Shown here: piece after piece, positions 22,574-31,996 of the stretch
How positions within the stretch are numbered: position 1 is the first letter of the stretch
How the letters are laid out: each line of letters opens with the position of its first letter
NCBI RefSeq assembly: GCF_004297265.1
Contig: NZ_SCUT01000007.1
Location: 1 to 64,000, forward strand
DNA from: Reyranella sp.
GTDB lineage: Bacteria; Pseudomonadota; Alphaproteobacteria; Reyranellales; Reyranellaceae
Direction: 5' to 3'
DNA length: 64,000 nucleotides
Translations under genes and position numbers: made by a program
The notes under the pieces: generated by a model
The model's input: only the letters and a program-made list of their open reading frames with translations
Database searches by the model: none
What the model was told of the DNA's origin: nothing

Positions 22574-24814
22574 ATGACGGGACATCAGGGGAAGATCGGC
22601 AAGACGGTTCAGGAGTCACAGCCCCACTGGCCGGAAGCGCCCAAGCGGCCAAAAGGCGCCCCGAATATCCTGGTCATCCTGTTCGATGATGTCGGCTTCT
22701 CCGACTTCGGCTGCTACGGCTCGCCGATCCACACGCCCGCGATCGATGCCATCGCCAAGCGCGGGCTGCGCTACACCGGCTTTCACACCACCGCCATGTG
22801 CTCGACGACGCGCGCCGCGCTGCTCACCGGCCGCAACCATCATTCGGTCGGCGTCGGCTGCCTCGCCAACTTTGATTCCGGCTATCCCGGCTATCGCGGC
22901 AAGATCAGCCGTGAGGCGGGCACCATCGCCGAGATGCTGCGCCCGCACGGCTATCGCAACTACATGCTGGGCAAGTGGCACGTGACGCCGCTCACGGAGT
23001 CCGGCGCCACCGGCCCGTTCGACGGCTGGCCGCTGGGCCGCGGCTTCGACCGCTATTACGGCTTCATGGATGCCGAGACCGACCAGTACGCGCCCGAGCT
23101 GGTGCGCGACAACACGCCGGTCGATCCGCCGGGCACCTTCGCCACCGGCTATCACCTGACATCGGACCTGGTCGACCAGGCGATCCGCTATCTCGCAGAC
23201 CACACCGCAGACAATGCCGAGATTCCGTGGCTCACCTGGGTCGCTTTTGGTGCCTGCCATGCGCCGCACCAGGCGCCCTTCAACCTCGTCTCCAAGTACG
23301 ATTCGGTATTCGCCGAAGGCTGGGACGTAGAGCGCGAAAAGCGCCTCGCACGGCAGATCGAGATGGGCGTCGTGCCTAAGAGCACGCTGCTTCCGCCGCG
23401 CAACGATTCGGTGCGGGCGTGGGCGGAGGTGGCCGAGCCGGAGCGCCGTATGTTCACGCGGCTGCAGGCCGCCTACGCCGCCATGCTCGACCATGCCGAC
23501 CAGCATATTGGCCGCCTGATGGCCTTCCTCGAAAGCGCCGGCCAGCTCGACGACACCCTGGTCATTGTCATGTCAGACAACGGCGCCAGCCAGGAAGGCG
23601 GCCCGTTCGGCATGATCAACGCCATGGGTCCCTACAACCTTCGCCGCGAATCGCTCGAGGAGAAGATCGCGCGCATCGAGGATATCGGCGGACCCGACAC
23701 CCATTCCAATTTCCCGTGGGGTTGGGCGATGGCGGCCAACACCCCGCTGCGCCGCTACAAGCAGAACACGCATGGCGGCGGCATCCGAGATCCGCTGGTC
23801 ATGGCCTGGGACAAGGGCATCGCCGCGCGCGGCGAGCTGCGCCATCAGTTCTGCCACGCCAGCGACCTGGTGCCGACCCTGCTCGACGTCGTCGGCATCA
23901 AGCCGCCCAAGGTGGTCAACGGGGTGAAGCAGATGCCGCTCGAAGGCACCAGCTTCGCGAAGAGCCTCAAGAACGCGAAGGTGAAGTCGAAGACCAAGCC
24001 GCAGTATTTCGAGATGTTCGGCCATCGCGGCCTGGTGCAGGACGGCTGGAAGGCGGTCTCGTTCCATCCGCCGGGGGCCGACTTCGCCAACGACAAGTGG
24101 GAACTCTACCACCTCGACCAGGATTTCAACGAAACCAACGACCTCGCCGAGAAGGAGCCGGAGCGGTTGAAGGCGATGATCGAGGAATGGTGGCGGCAGG
24201 CCGAGGCGCACAAGGTGCTGCCGCTCGACGACCGCTTCGCGCCGCGCTTCGCCGACAATGCCAAGCGCTTCCACGGCCCGCGCAACCGCTTCGTCTTTCA
24301 CGCCGGCATGGGCCATGTCCCGACTGACGTGGCGCCCGACGTGCGCAACCGCACTTACACGATCGAGGCCGACGTCCATGTCGACGGGCCGATGACCGAG
24401 GGTGTTCTGATCGCCCATGGCGATATGACGACCGGCTATTCGCTCTACATGAAGGACGGCAAGCTCGCCTACGACATGAACATTGGCGGCGAGCATCACC
24501 TGATCGTCTCCGATCGTCCGGTGCCGGCGGGCAACCGCAAGCTGGCGGTGCGCATGCGCCGCAACCAGGGCCGCAATCTCGCCACGATCCTGATCGACGG
24601 CGAGCCGGCGGGCAGCTTCGATACCCAGAACGGCTTCGTGAGCTTCATTTCCTGGTCGGGCCTCGACATCGGCCGCGACCGGTCGAGCCCGGTGTCGCAC
24701 TACGAGGCGCCGTTCGCCTTCACCGGCAAGCTGCGCAAGGTCACCGTGCTGATGGACGACGACCAGGTGCTCGATGCCGAAAAGGCGGCTGCGGCGGCGC
24801 TGGCGCGCGAGTGA
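22574..24814 (+). CDS. Arylsulfatase family protein with CSTTR active-site motif
   Basis: This is a 746-residue type I sulfatase. Metal ligands begin at D38-D39 (I-L-F-D-D-V-G-F-S-D). The residue to be converted to formylglycine is C76 in A-M-C-S-T-T-R-A-A-L-L-T-G-R-N; the usual C-x-P-x-R has T in place of P. Further metal-site residues lie in V-M-S-D-N-G-A-S. A C-terminal extension (about 560-745) is jelly-roll-like. There is no signal peptide, so the enzyme is cytoplasmic. The ATG at 22574 follows GAGGAAG. It overlaps the next MFS gene (GTGA), suggesting uptake and desulfation of an organosulfate. Confidence 0.88.
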   Translation: MTGHQGKIGKTVQESQPHWPEAPKRPKGAPNILVILFDDVGFSDFGCYGSPIHTPAIDAIAKRGLRYTGFHTTAMCSTTRAALLTGRNHHSVGVGCLANFDSGYPGYRGKISREAGTIAEMLRPHGYRNYMLGKWHVTPLTESGATGPFDGWPLGRGFDRYYGFMDAETDQYAPELVRDNTPVDPPGTFATGYHLTSDLVDQAIRYLADHTADNAEIPWLTWVAFGACHAPHQAPFNLVSKYDSVFAEGWDVEREKRLARQIEMGVVPKSTLLPPRNDSVRAWAEVAEPERRMFTRLQAAYAAMLDHADQHIGRLMAFLESAGQLDDTLVIVMSDNGASQEGGPFGMINAMGPYNLRRESLEEKIARIEDIGGPDTHSNFPWGWAMAANTPLRRYKQNTHGGGIRDPLVMAWDKGIAARGELRHQFCHASDLVPTLLDVVGIKPPKVVNGVKQMPLEGTSFAKSLKNAKVKSKTKPQYFEMFGHRGLVQDGWKAVSFHPPGADFANDKWELYHLDQDFNETNDLAEKEPERLKAMIEEWWRQAEAHKVLPLDDRFAPRFADNAKRFHGPRNRFVFHAGMGHVPTDVAPDVRNRTYTIEADVHVDGPMTEGVLIAHGDMTTGYSLYMKDGKLAYDMNIGGEHHLIVSDRPVPAGNRKLAVRMRRNQGRNLATILIDGEPAGSFDTQNGFVSFISWSGLDIGRDRSSPVSHYEAPFAFTGKLRKVTVLMDDDQVLDAEKAAAAALARE

Positions 24815-26031
24815 GCGAAGCCCGCCCGGGGAGGGGCATCGACAGCGCCTATGCGTGGCGGCTGGCGCTGGTGTCGATGGCCTGCGTCGCGCTGGGCGGC
24901 GGCGGCATCTATCTGCCCATGGTCGGCCTCAAGGAGATGGCGGCCGATTTCGGCGACCAGCGCGCCGTGCCGTCCTTCGCCTACATGGTGGGCTTCTTCG
25001 GCATGGGCGTGGGCGGCGTGTTCATGGGCTGGCTCGCCGACCGCACCAGCCCGCGGGTGCCGCTGCTGATCGCCGGCGTCTCGATCGCCCTGGGCGGTTG
25101 GGTCGCCTCGCGCGGTGGTGAGATCGCGCTCTACGCCGGCTACGCGATGCTGCTGGGTTTCTTCGGCAATGCCGGCACCTTCACGCCGGCGATGAACAAC
25201 GTGCAGGGCTGGTTCGAGAAGCGACGCAACATGGCCGTCGCGCTGATCTCGATCGGCCCGGCCGTGGCCGGTTCGGTCTGGCCGCAGGTCTATCGTCTGC
25301 TGCTGCCGGAGATCGGCTGGCGCGATACGTTGCTGGTCTACGGGCTGGTGTCCGGTGTGCTGTTGCTGCTGGGCGCTCTCTACGTCCGTGCGGCACCGAC
25401 CCTGCGCGGGCCGGGCGGGCGGCGGCGCGAGGAGAAAGTGCATCTGCCGCTGCCGTCCTCGACGATCATGGTGCTGCTGTCGGCGGCCGGTTTCTGCTGC
25501 TGCGCCGCCATGGCGATCCCCTTCGTGCACATGGTGGCGTTCTGCGGCGACCTCGGTTATCCGGCGGCGCGTGGCACCGAGGCGGTGTCGCTGGTGCTGG
25601 TCTCGGCCATCGTCGCCACCTTCGTCATGGCGCGCCTCGCCCAGCGCATCGGACCGCTGCCCGTCAGCCTGCTCTGCTCGGTGATCCAGATCGGCTCGCT
25701 GGTCGGCTTCCTCTACGTGCGCGACATCAACGGCATCTACGTGCTGTCGCTGCTGCACGGCATTCCCTTCATCGCCATCGTCCAGGGCTATGCGCTCAAC
25801 CTGCGCTTCCTCTACGGCCCGACCATCGCCGGATGGCGCTTGGGAGTCGTGATGCTGTTCGCCATGGCGGGCATGGCGGCCGGCGGCTGGCTGGGCGGCT
25901 TCATCTTCGACGCGACGCTCTCCTACACCTCGGCCTTTCAGTCGGCGCTCGCCTTCAACCTGCTCAACCTGATGCTGCTGGGCATCCTCTACACGGCTCA
26001 GCGCCGGCGGCAGATGGTCAGTCTGCCTTGA
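24811..26031 (+). CDS. MFS transporter (OFA/monocarboxylate-like)
   Basis: This 406-residue carrier has about twelve hydrophobic segments. The first loop holds G-W-L-A-D-R-T-S-P-R, MFS motif A, and TM5 holds I-G-P-A-V-A-G. The GTG start lies in the GTGA overlap with the sulfatase stop, so the two products are made together. The likely role is import of the sulfatase substrate or export of its product. Its last 14 bases overlap the end of the convergent Bug receptor gene. Confidence 0.87.
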   Translation: MSEARPGRGIDSAYAWRLALVSMACVALGGGGIYLPMVGLKEMAADFGDQRAVPSFAYMVGFFGMGVGGVFMGWLADRTSPRVPLLIAGVSIALGGWVASRGGEIALYAGYAMLLGFFGNAGTFTPAMNNVQGWFEKRRNMAVALISIGPAVAGSVWPQVYRLLLPEIGWRDTLLVYGLVSGVLLLLGALYVRAAPTLRGPGGRRREEKVHLPLPSSTIMVLLSAAGFCCCAAMAIPFVHMVAFCGDLGYPAARGTEAVSLVLVSAIVATFVMARLAQRIGPLPVSLLCSVIQIGSLVGFLYVRDINGIYVLSLLHGIPFIAIVQGYALNLRFLYGPTIAGWRLGVVMLFAMAGMAAGGWLGGFIFDATLSYTSAFQSALAFNLLNLMLLGILYTAQRRRQMVSLP

Positions 26032-26977
26032 TGCCGGACTGGGCGATCACCTTGCTCCAGCGCTGATCCTCGCTCTTCAGGAACGCGGCGAACTGGGCCG
26101 CGTCCATGGCATGCGGAATAGCGCCCACGGCCAGGAACTTCTTCTGGATGTCCGGCAGACCAACCACCTTCACGACAGCGTCCGACAGCCGCCTGACCTT
26201 GTCGGCGGGCGTCTGCGCCGGCAGGAGGACCGCCAGCCACGCACTGGCTTCGAGGCCGGCAAAGCCCTGCTCGGCGATGGTCGGCGTGTCGGGGAAGAAG
26301 GTCAGGCGGTCGAGCGTGCTGACGGCGATCAGGCGCAGGCGACCGGCATCGATATGCGGCCTGGTCACAGTGACGGTATCCATGGCGACCTGCACCGTGC
26401 CGGCGACGAGGTCGTTCATCGCCGGCGGGCTGCCCTGATAGGGCACGTGAAGGATGCGCATGCCGGCCTTTGTCTTCAGCTCCTCCATCGCAACATGGCT
26501 CAAGGTGCCGTTGCCCGACGAGGGATGGCTGAGCTTGTCCGGATTGGCCCTGGCGTAGGCGATCAGCTCGGGCAGCGTCTTCACCGGTAGCGACGGATGC
26601 ACCACCAGCACCATCGGCAGGTCGCAGACGCGCGCCACCGGCTCGAAGCTGGTCAGGCTCCGGTAGGTCACGTTCTTGTAGAGGTGCGGATTGATGGCCA
26701 GGGCAGCGAGCGGCGACAGGACGAAGGTGCTGCCGTCCGGCGTCGCGCGGGCGACCAGGCCGAGCGCGATGCTGCCGCCCTGACCGGGCTTGTTGTCGAC
26801 GATGACGGTCTCGCCCAGCTCGGGCTTCAGCGCCTCGGCGAGCAGCCGGGCGACGATGTCGGTCGCCTGGCCGGCCGGAAAGCCGACCACCAGCTTCGCG
26901 ACCTTCTCGCCCTGCGCATGGGCCGCCGGCGCAGCCAGGGTAGCGATCGAAAGTGCGCCAAACGTACGTCGTAGCAT
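26018..26977 (-). CDS. Bug family tripartite tricarboxylate transporter receptor
   Basis: This 319-residue periplasmic binding protein has a signal peptide cleaved after A-A-H-A. Bug (TctC) landmarks are V-V-G-F-P-A-G-Q-A-T-D-I-V-A-R (ligand-binding P-G loop), V-D-N-K-P-G-Q-G-G-S-I-A, and D-N-P-like strands near the C-terminus. Such proteins deliver carboxylates to TctA/TctB membrane partners, which are absent nearby. It lies downstream of the CoA-transferase gene on the same strand, separated by a 176-base gap with repeats, and may have its own promoter there. Confidence 0.9.
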   Translation of the reverse strand: MLRRTFGALSIATLAAPAAHAQGEKVAKLVVGFPAGQATDIVARLLAEALKPELGETVIVDNKPGQGGSIALGLVARATPDGSTFVLSPLAALAINPHLYKNVTYRSLTSFEPVARVCDLPMVLVVHPSLPVKTLPELIAYARANPDKLSHPSSGNGTLSHVAMEELKTKAGMRILHVPYQGSPPAMNDLVAGTVQVAMDTVTVTRPHIDAGRLRLIAVSTLDRLTFFPDTPTIAEQGFAGLEASAWLAVLLPAQTPADKVRRLSDAVVKVVGLPDIQKKFLAVGAIPHAMDAAQFAAFLKSEDQRWSKVIAQSGIKAD

Positions 26978-27049
26978 CGTGATTCTCCCTGGCAGGCTGC
27001 TGGATTAGGGTTTTTGCAGGCGCCCGGCGAGCAAAATCGGCCCGGCTGC

Positions 27050-27063
27050 GGTACCATGATACC
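27050..27063. promoter_or_regulatory. Candidate operator upstream of the Bug receptor gene
   Basis: GGTACCATGATACC is a 14-bp near-palindrome (one mismatched base pair, arms GGTAC/CATG/TACC) about 73 bases upstream of the Bug start. Its form resembles operators of GntR-type regulators. No such regulator gene is adjacent, so this is tentative. Confidence 0.3.
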
Positions 27064-27089
27064 TGAAGTCGCGTTTTGCTTTTTTCTTT

Positions 27090-27125
27090 CGTTTGATTCG
27101 TTTATTGCGTTTATTTCGTTTATCG
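27090..27125. repeat. Four 9-bp tandem repeats of CGTTTATTN
   Basis: CGTTTGATT, CGTTTATTG, CGTTTATTT and CGTTTATCG follow one another without spacers. They sit in a pyrimidine-rich, AT-rich patch (27070-27125) between the CoA-transferase stop (27154) and the Bug receptor start (26977). In the direction of those genes the unit reads as AATAAACG repeats. It is non-coding; an iterated protein-binding site is one explanation. Confidence 0.75.
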
Positions 27126-27153
27126 GGGTGGACCCGGCCTTTTCGACGGTTCG

Positions 27154-28368
27154 CTAGATGACCTTGCGCGCCCTCAGCGCCGCGATCTCCGCCCCGGACA
27201 GGCCCAGGCCGCCATAGACTTCTTCGTTGTGCTGACCGATCGCCGGACCGGCATGGCGGACGGCGCCCGGCGTTTCGGAGAAGCGCGGCACCACGCCCTG
27301 CATGCGCACCGAGCCCAGCTCCGCGTCCGGCACGCTCACGATCGCCTGGCGGGCCTGGAACTGCGGATCGGCGAAAACGTCGGCGATGTCGTAGATCGGC
27401 GAGAAGCCGACCTCGTGACGGGTGAAGGTCTCGCGCAGCTCGGCGAGGGTCAGCCTGCCGATGGCCGCGCCGACGATCTCGTCCAGCTCACGATAGTGTT
27501 TCACCCGCGCCGGATTGAGGGCGAAGCGCGGATCCTCCAGCAGGTGCTTGAGGTCGAGCGCCGCGCAGAGCCGCACGAAGATGCTCTGGGTCGAGGCCGC
27601 GATCGACGCCCACCTGTCGTCGGCGGTGCGATAGACGTTGCCCGGCGCGGCATACTGGCTGCGATTGCCTGACCGCGTGCGCACGGCGCCGAGCTGGTCG
27701 TACTCGATCGCCAGGAACTCGAGCGTGCGCATCATCGCTTCTGTCGCGGAGCAGTCGATCTCCTGGCCGCGGCGCTCGGGGTTGCGCGCGAGGTCGTGCA
27801 GCGCGGCCAGGATTCCCAGCGCCCCGAACAGGCCCGCAACGGCGTCGGAGATCGGATAGCCGAGATGCAGCGGCCGTCCGTCCTCCTCGCCGCAGATCTG
27901 CGTGAAGCCGCTCATCGCCTCGAAGATGCGCGCGAAGCCCGGACGCCCGGCATAGGGTCCGTCCTGGCCGAAGCCGGTGACCCTTAGAATGGTGAGGCGC
28001 GGATTGAGGCCCTGCAGCCAGGCCCGCGTAATGCCCCAGCCGTCGAGCGTACCCGGGCGGAAGTTCTCGACCAGCACGTCGGCATCGGCGACCAGCTTCG
28101 CGAACAGTTCGCGGCCTTCCGGCAGTCGAAGATCGAGCGTGACACCCTTCTTGTTGCGGTTGGTGACCTTCCACCAGAGCGGTACGCCGTCCTTGTGCGG
28201 CGCCAGCGCGCGCAGCGAATCGCCCACGCCCGGCATCTCGACCTTCACGATCTCGGCGCCGTAATCGCCCAGCAGACCCGCCGCGAACGGGCCGGCCACA
28301 ACCGTCGAGATGTCGACGATGCGCAAACCTTTGAGTGGGCCGGCCGGCTGTACTTCGTTCGTTGTCAT
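27154..28368 (-). CDS. CaiB/BaiF family CoA transferase
   Basis: This 404-residue class III CoA transferase moves CoA between carboxylic acids through an aspartyl-CoA intermediate. The start region G-P-L-K-G-L-R-I-V-D-I-S-T-V-V-A-G-P-F, the V-K-V-E-M-P-G-x-G-D strand, the L-D-L-R-L-P-E-G-R block and the catalytic aspartate in P-I-S-D-A-V-A-G are all present. Adjacent Bug receptor, amidase and SDR genes suggest activation of an imported organic acid for catabolism. It is divergent from the amidase gene across 136 bases. Confidence 0.92.
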   Translation of the reverse strand: MTTNEVQPAGPLKGLRIVDISTVVAGPFAAGLLGDYGAEIVKVEMPGVGDSLRALAPHKDGVPLWWKVTNRNKKGVTLDLRLPEGRELFAKLVADADVLVENFRPGTLDGWGITRAWLQGLNPRLTILRVTGFGQDGPYAGRPGFARIFEAMSGFTQICGEEDGRPLHLGYPISDAVAGLFGALGILAALHDLARNPERRGQEIDCSATEAMMRTLEFLAIEYDQLGAVRTRSGNRSQYAAPGNVYRTADDRWASIAASTQSIFVRLCAALDLKHLLEDPRFALNPARVKHYRELDEIVGAAIGRLTLAELRETFTRHEVGFSPIYDIADVFADPQFQARQAIVSVPDAELGSVRMQGVVPRFSETPGAVRHAGPAIGQHNEEVYGGLGLSGAEIAALRARKVI

Positions 28369-28504
28369 TGTGCGTTTCCTCGGGTGGGCGAGAGCAGGAG
28401 TGCTGCCTCATGCAGAACGGTCAAGCCAGCCAATTCGGTTTGCTGGACAGGGAAGGCAGACAGGCGCCCGCGAAGGCTGGCACACTGCTGGCCGGAGGCA
28501 ATAC

Positions 28505-29956
28505 ATGAGCAACGAACTTTGGCGTCTTACCGCAGTCGAGGCCGTTTCGCGCCTCAGGAAGAAGGAGATTTCGCCCCTCGACCTGGTGGACGCTTCGGCG
28601 GCGCGCATGGCCCAGGTCGAGCCCGCCGTGAACGCCATGCCGACGCTGTGCCTCGACCGCGCGCGCGACCACGCCAAGCGGATCATGGAAGGCAAGGCCA
28701 ACGATGCCGACGGCGAAGCGGGCTGGCTGGCCGGTCTTCCGGTGTCGATCAAGGACCTGACCGACGTGGCGGGCGTGCGCACCACCTACGGCTCCCCGAT
28801 CTTCGCCAACCACGTGCCGGAGAAATCCAATCCGCTGGTCGAGCGCATCGAGCGCAAGGGCGGCATCGTGGTGGGCAAGTCGAATACGCCGGAGTTCGGC
28901 GCGGGCGGCAGCACCTTCAACGAAGTCTTTGGCCGGACGCGCAATCCCTGGAACACCTCGCTCACCTGTGGCGGCTCCACGGGCGGCGGCTCGGTCTCGG
29001 TGGCGACCGGCGAGGTCTGGCTGGCGCATGGCTCCGACCATGGCGGCTCGCTGCGGCGGCCCGGCACCTACTGCTCGACGGTCGGCCTCCGCCCGTCGGC
29101 GGGACGCGTGACGCGCGGCACCTCGAACAATCTCTATTCGCCGCAGTCGGTGCAGGGTCCGATGGCGCGCAACGTCGCCGACCTGGCGCTGTTCCTCGAC
29201 ACGATGGCGGGCTTCTGTCCCCAGGACGCCATGACCTTCGACGCCCCCGCCGTGTCGTTCAGCGCGGCGGTGGCCAATCCCGTGCTGCCGAAGCGGGTGG
29301 CCTTCACGATCGACTTTGGCGGCCGGTTCGAGGTCGACCGCGAGATCCGCGAGATCTGTACGAAGATGGCGCAACGCTTCGAGGAGCTGGGCTGCATCGT
29401 CGAGGAGGTCTCGCCCGATTTCGGGCCGGTCGATGAAGTGTTCATGGCGTTTCGCAGCCAGCAATTCCTCGTCGACCGCGAACTGCAGATCCAGCAGCAC
29501 CGCGACAAGTTCAAGCCCGACATCATCTGGAACACCGAACTCGGCCTGAAGCAGACCACGAGCCAGCTGGCCTGGGCGGAGCGGGAGCGCGCGGCGCTGT
29601 ATCGGCGGATGTTCGCCTTCTTCCAGACCTACGACCTGCTGGTGACGCCCGGCGCGCCGACCGCCGCCTTCGACGTCAACCTGCGGGCGCCGGCGACCAT
29701 CGCCGGCAAGAAGCTCGAAAACTATATGTCGGGCTCGACGCTCAACTCCGCCATCACCGTGACCGGCAGCCCGGCGATCGCCGTTCCCTGCGGCTTCGAC
29801 AGTTTCGGCCGGCCGGTGGGCCTGCAGCTCGTCGGCAAGCCGCGCGGCGAGGCGGCGCTCCTTCAGGCCGCCGCGCTTTACGAGAAAATGGTCGGCTTCG
29901 ATCGACTCCTCCCCATCGACCCCAAGCCGGGAACCGTGCCACCATCCTCCCCATAA
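28505..29956 (+). CDS. Amidase (amidase signature family)
   Basis: This 483-residue Ser-cisSer-Lys hydrolase has catalytic lysine K83 in P-V-S-I-K-D-L-T-D. The glycine/serine loop G-G-S-T-G-G-G-S lies at 156-163 and carries the cis-serine, and the nucleophile is S182 in G-S-D-H-G-G-S-L-R-R-P. Such enzymes hydrolyse amides to acid and ammonia. The ATG at 28505 follows GGAGG. The loop has one extra glycine compared with the common G-G-S-S-G-G-S. It begins a co-directional run with SDR, luciferase-like and cysteine hydrolase genes. Confidence 0.9.
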   Translation: MSNELWRLTAVEAVSRLRKKEISPLDLVDASAARMAQVEPAVNAMPTLCLDRARDHAKRIMEGKANDADGEAGWLAGLPVSIKDLTDVAGVRTTYGSPIFANHVPEKSNPLVERIERKGGIVVGKSNTPEFGAGGSTFNEVFGRTRNPWNTSLTCGGSTGGGSVSVATGEVWLAHGSDHGGSLRRPGTYCSTVGLRPSAGRVTRGTSNNLYSPQSVQGPMARNVADLALFLDTMAGFCPQDAMTFDAPAVSFSAAVANPVLPKRVAFTIDFGGRFEVDREIREICTKMAQRFEELGCIVEEVSPDFGPVDEVFMAFRSQQFLVDRELQIQQHRDKFKPDIIWNTELGLKQTTSQLAWAERERAALYRRMFAFFQTYDLLVTPGAPTAAFDVNLRAPATIAGKKLENYMSGSTLNSAITVTGSPAIAVPCGFDSFGRPVGLQLVGKPRGEAALLQAAALYEKMVGFDRLLPIDPKPGTVPPSSP

Positions 29957-29981
29957 GACGGGCCATAAAGGGGAGGAAACA

Positions 29982-30764
29982 ATGCGGGTCGTCATTACCG
30001 GCGCGAGCCGTGGCATCGGTCGCGCGACCGCCTTGAAACTGGCGGCCGATGGCGCGGAGGCGATGACGCTGTGCGACGTGGCCTATCTCGACGAGCTCGA
30101 GGCGCTGGCCACCAACCTGCGCACCTCGGGCTGCAAGGTGCGTACGCTCAAGGCCGACATGGCCAAGCCGACGGAGCCCGCCAAGGTGATCGCCGCCGCC
30201 GTCAAGTCGATGGGTGGCATCGATGCGCTGGTAGGCAATGCCGGCATCACCGCGCCCGCGAAGCTGGTCGATCTCGACCTTGCGACCTGGAACCGCGTGT
30301 TCGACATCAACCTGCGCGCCAACTGGCTGCTGGCCAAGGCCGCCCACCCGCATCTCAAGCGCTCCCGCGGTGCCATCGTGATGCTGGCCTCGATGGCGGG
30401 CGTCGTGCCGCAGCTTCCGACCGGCGCCTACAGCCCGACCAAGGCGGCGCTGATCATGCTGACCGAGATGATGGCCCAGGAATGGGCGCCCGACGGCATC
30501 CGCGCCAACGCCGTCTGCCCGGGCTTCGTCCATACCTCGATGACGGACGCGATCTACAGCAAGCCCATCCTGGCGCGCGGCCGCGCCAGGATGGTGCCGC
30601 TCGGCAGGGTCGCCAAGCCGGGCGATATCGCCGATGCCATCGCCTTCCTGCTGGGACCGCAGGCCAGCTACATCACCGGGCAATCCTTGCTGGTCGATGG
30701 CGGCCTCGTCCATTCGGTCCTCAACCATGTGCCGGGAGTCGCCGCGACACCGAAGTCGAAGTGA
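29982..30764 (+). CDS. Short-chain dehydrogenase/reductase
   Basis: This 260-residue Rossmann-fold oxidoreductase has the nucleotide-binding T-G-A-S-R-G-I-G at 7-14. The N-A-G-I-T segment is near 86, the active-site serine is in M-L-A-S-M-A-G, and the catalytic Y-x-x-x-K is in A-Y-S-P-T-K. C-terminal G-Q-S-L-L-V-D-G-G is typical. It probably uses NAD(P)H on a hydroxy/keto substrate. A GGGGAGG site precedes the ATG, 25 bases after the amidase stop, so the two are one operon. Confidence 0.92.
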   Translation: MRVVITGASRGIGRATALKLAADGAEAMTLCDVAYLDELEALATNLRTSGCKVRTLKADMAKPTEPAKVIAAAVKSMGGIDALVGNAGITAPAKLVDLDLATWNRVFDINLRANWLLAKAAHPHLKRSRGAIVMLASMAGVVPQLPTGAYSPTKAALIMLTEMMAQEWAPDGIRANAVCPGFVHTSMTDAIYSKPILARGRARMVPLGRVAKPGDIADAIAFLLGPQASYITGQSLLVDGGLVHSVLNHVPGVAATPKSK

Positions 30765-30792
30765 AAAACAAGATGAAGTGAAAGGGAGTGAA

Positions 30793-31956
30793 ATGAAGGC
30801 ATCGCTCTTCTATCTGCCGAGCATCGCCAGCCGGGCGGAGATCGAGACCGGCATGGCCGGCATGCGGCCCGACTTCTACCAGCGCATGCTGAAGGAACTG
30901 TCCGAGCAGATCCGTCTGGCCGACGATCTCGGCTACGATTCGGTGAGCTTCACCGAGCATCACTTCCACATCGAGGGCTTCGAGCTTTCCAACAACCCGG
31001 TCCTGCTCGACCTCTACTTCGCGATGCAGACCAAGCGCATCCGCGTCGGACAGCTGGGAATCGTGCTGCCGGCCTCGAACCCGATCCGCGTGGCCGAGGA
31101 TATCGCCATGCTCGACCATATGACCGGCGGCCGGGCCAATGCGGGCTTCGCACGCGGCTACCAGCGGCGCTGGGTCGACATCATGGCGCAGCAGACGCAC
31201 GGCATTCACGGCGCTTTGCCCAACCAGCACGACGAGATCGACAACGCCAATCGCCTGGCGTTCGAGGAGAATTTCCGCATCGTCAAGAAATGCTGGACAG
31301 AGGAGATGCTCACCCATGACGGCAGGTTCTGGAAGATCCCGGCCGGGCCGACGCCGTGGACGCTGGATACGACCGAGAAATGGGGCAAGGGCGTCGAGAA
31401 CGGCATCCTGAAGTCGGTCGGCGTCGTGCCGAAGCCGCTTCAGAAGCCGCACCCGCCGCTGTTCCAGCCCTTCGCCAGCTCCGAGAACACCGTTCGGTTC
31501 TGTGCGAAGGAGAACGTGACGCCGATCCTGCCGCCGATGCATCCCTTCCACGAGGACAAGCTCTACAGCGTCTATGCCGAGGTCTCGGGCAGGCCCAAGG
31601 GGCAGGGCACCGGCGTGCTGCGCGATGTCATCATCGCCGACACCGACGAGGAGGCGATGGCGCTGTGGCAGGATTCAGGACAGTTCTCCGGCCGCGCCTG
31701 GTTCGAGCCCTTCGGCTTCCGCAAGGGCATGGCCGATCCCAAGACCGGCCGGTTTCCCACACCGGAGGAGGTGATTGCGCAGGGCTACGCCTATGTCGGC
31801 ACGGTCGATACCGTGCTGCGCGGCATGGAAGTGCAGCAGAAGCGGCAGCCTGTCGATTGGGTCTTCTGCTACACCTACAACAGCCTGGTGCCGCATCCGG
31901 TCCTGATGAAGTCGATCGAGACCTTCTGGACCAAGGTGATGCCGCGCTTCCGATAG
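30793..31956 (+). CDS. LLM class flavin-dependent oxidoreductase (luciferase-like)
   Basis: This 387-residue bacterial luciferase-like monooxygenase is a TIM barrel using FMNH2. Family blocks include D-L-G-Y-D-S-V-S-F-T-E-H-H (about 45-57), L-P-A-S-N-P-I-R-V-A-E-D-I-A-M-L-D and S-G-G-R-like M-T-G-G-R-A-N-A-G-F-A-R-G. The E-H-H segment matches alkanal/alkane monooxygenase-type enzymes rather than RutA. The ATG at 30793 follows GGGAG, 28 bases after the SDR stop. It may oxidise an intermediate of the amidase/SDR pathway; substrate unknown. Confidence 0.9.
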   Translation: MKASLFYLPSIASRAEIETGMAGMRPDFYQRMLKELSEQIRLADDLGYDSVSFTEHHFHIEGFELSNNPVLLDLYFAMQTKRIRVGQLGIVLPASNPIRVAEDIAMLDHMTGGRANAGFARGYQRRWVDIMAQQTHGIHGALPNQHDEIDNANRLAFEENFRIVKKCWTEEMLTHDGRFWKIPAGPTPWTLDTTEKWGKGVENGILKSVGVVPKPLQKPHPPLFQPFASSENTVRFCAKENVTPILPPMHPFHEDKLYSVYAEVSGRPKGQGTGVLRDVIIADTDEEAMALWQDSGQFSGRAWFEPFGFRKGMADPKTGRFPTPEEVIAQGYAYVGTVDTVLRGMEVQQKRQPVDWVFCYTYNSLVPHPVLMKSIETFWTKVMPRFR

Positions 31957-31996
31957 ACCTCTGGCGTTCGCGGGCACTGCCGTGGGAGTGTCGGGC

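Noticed and set aside
27090-27125. Short CRISPR-like array
   Set aside because: The units are 9 bp with no spacers and no cas genes are in the window.
28478-28492. Sigma-54-like promoter TGGCAC-N5-TGGC upstream of the amidase gene
   Set aside because: Initiation would fall at about 28503-28505, downstream of the GGAGG ribosome binding site for ATG 28505, so it could not make a translatable message from that start.
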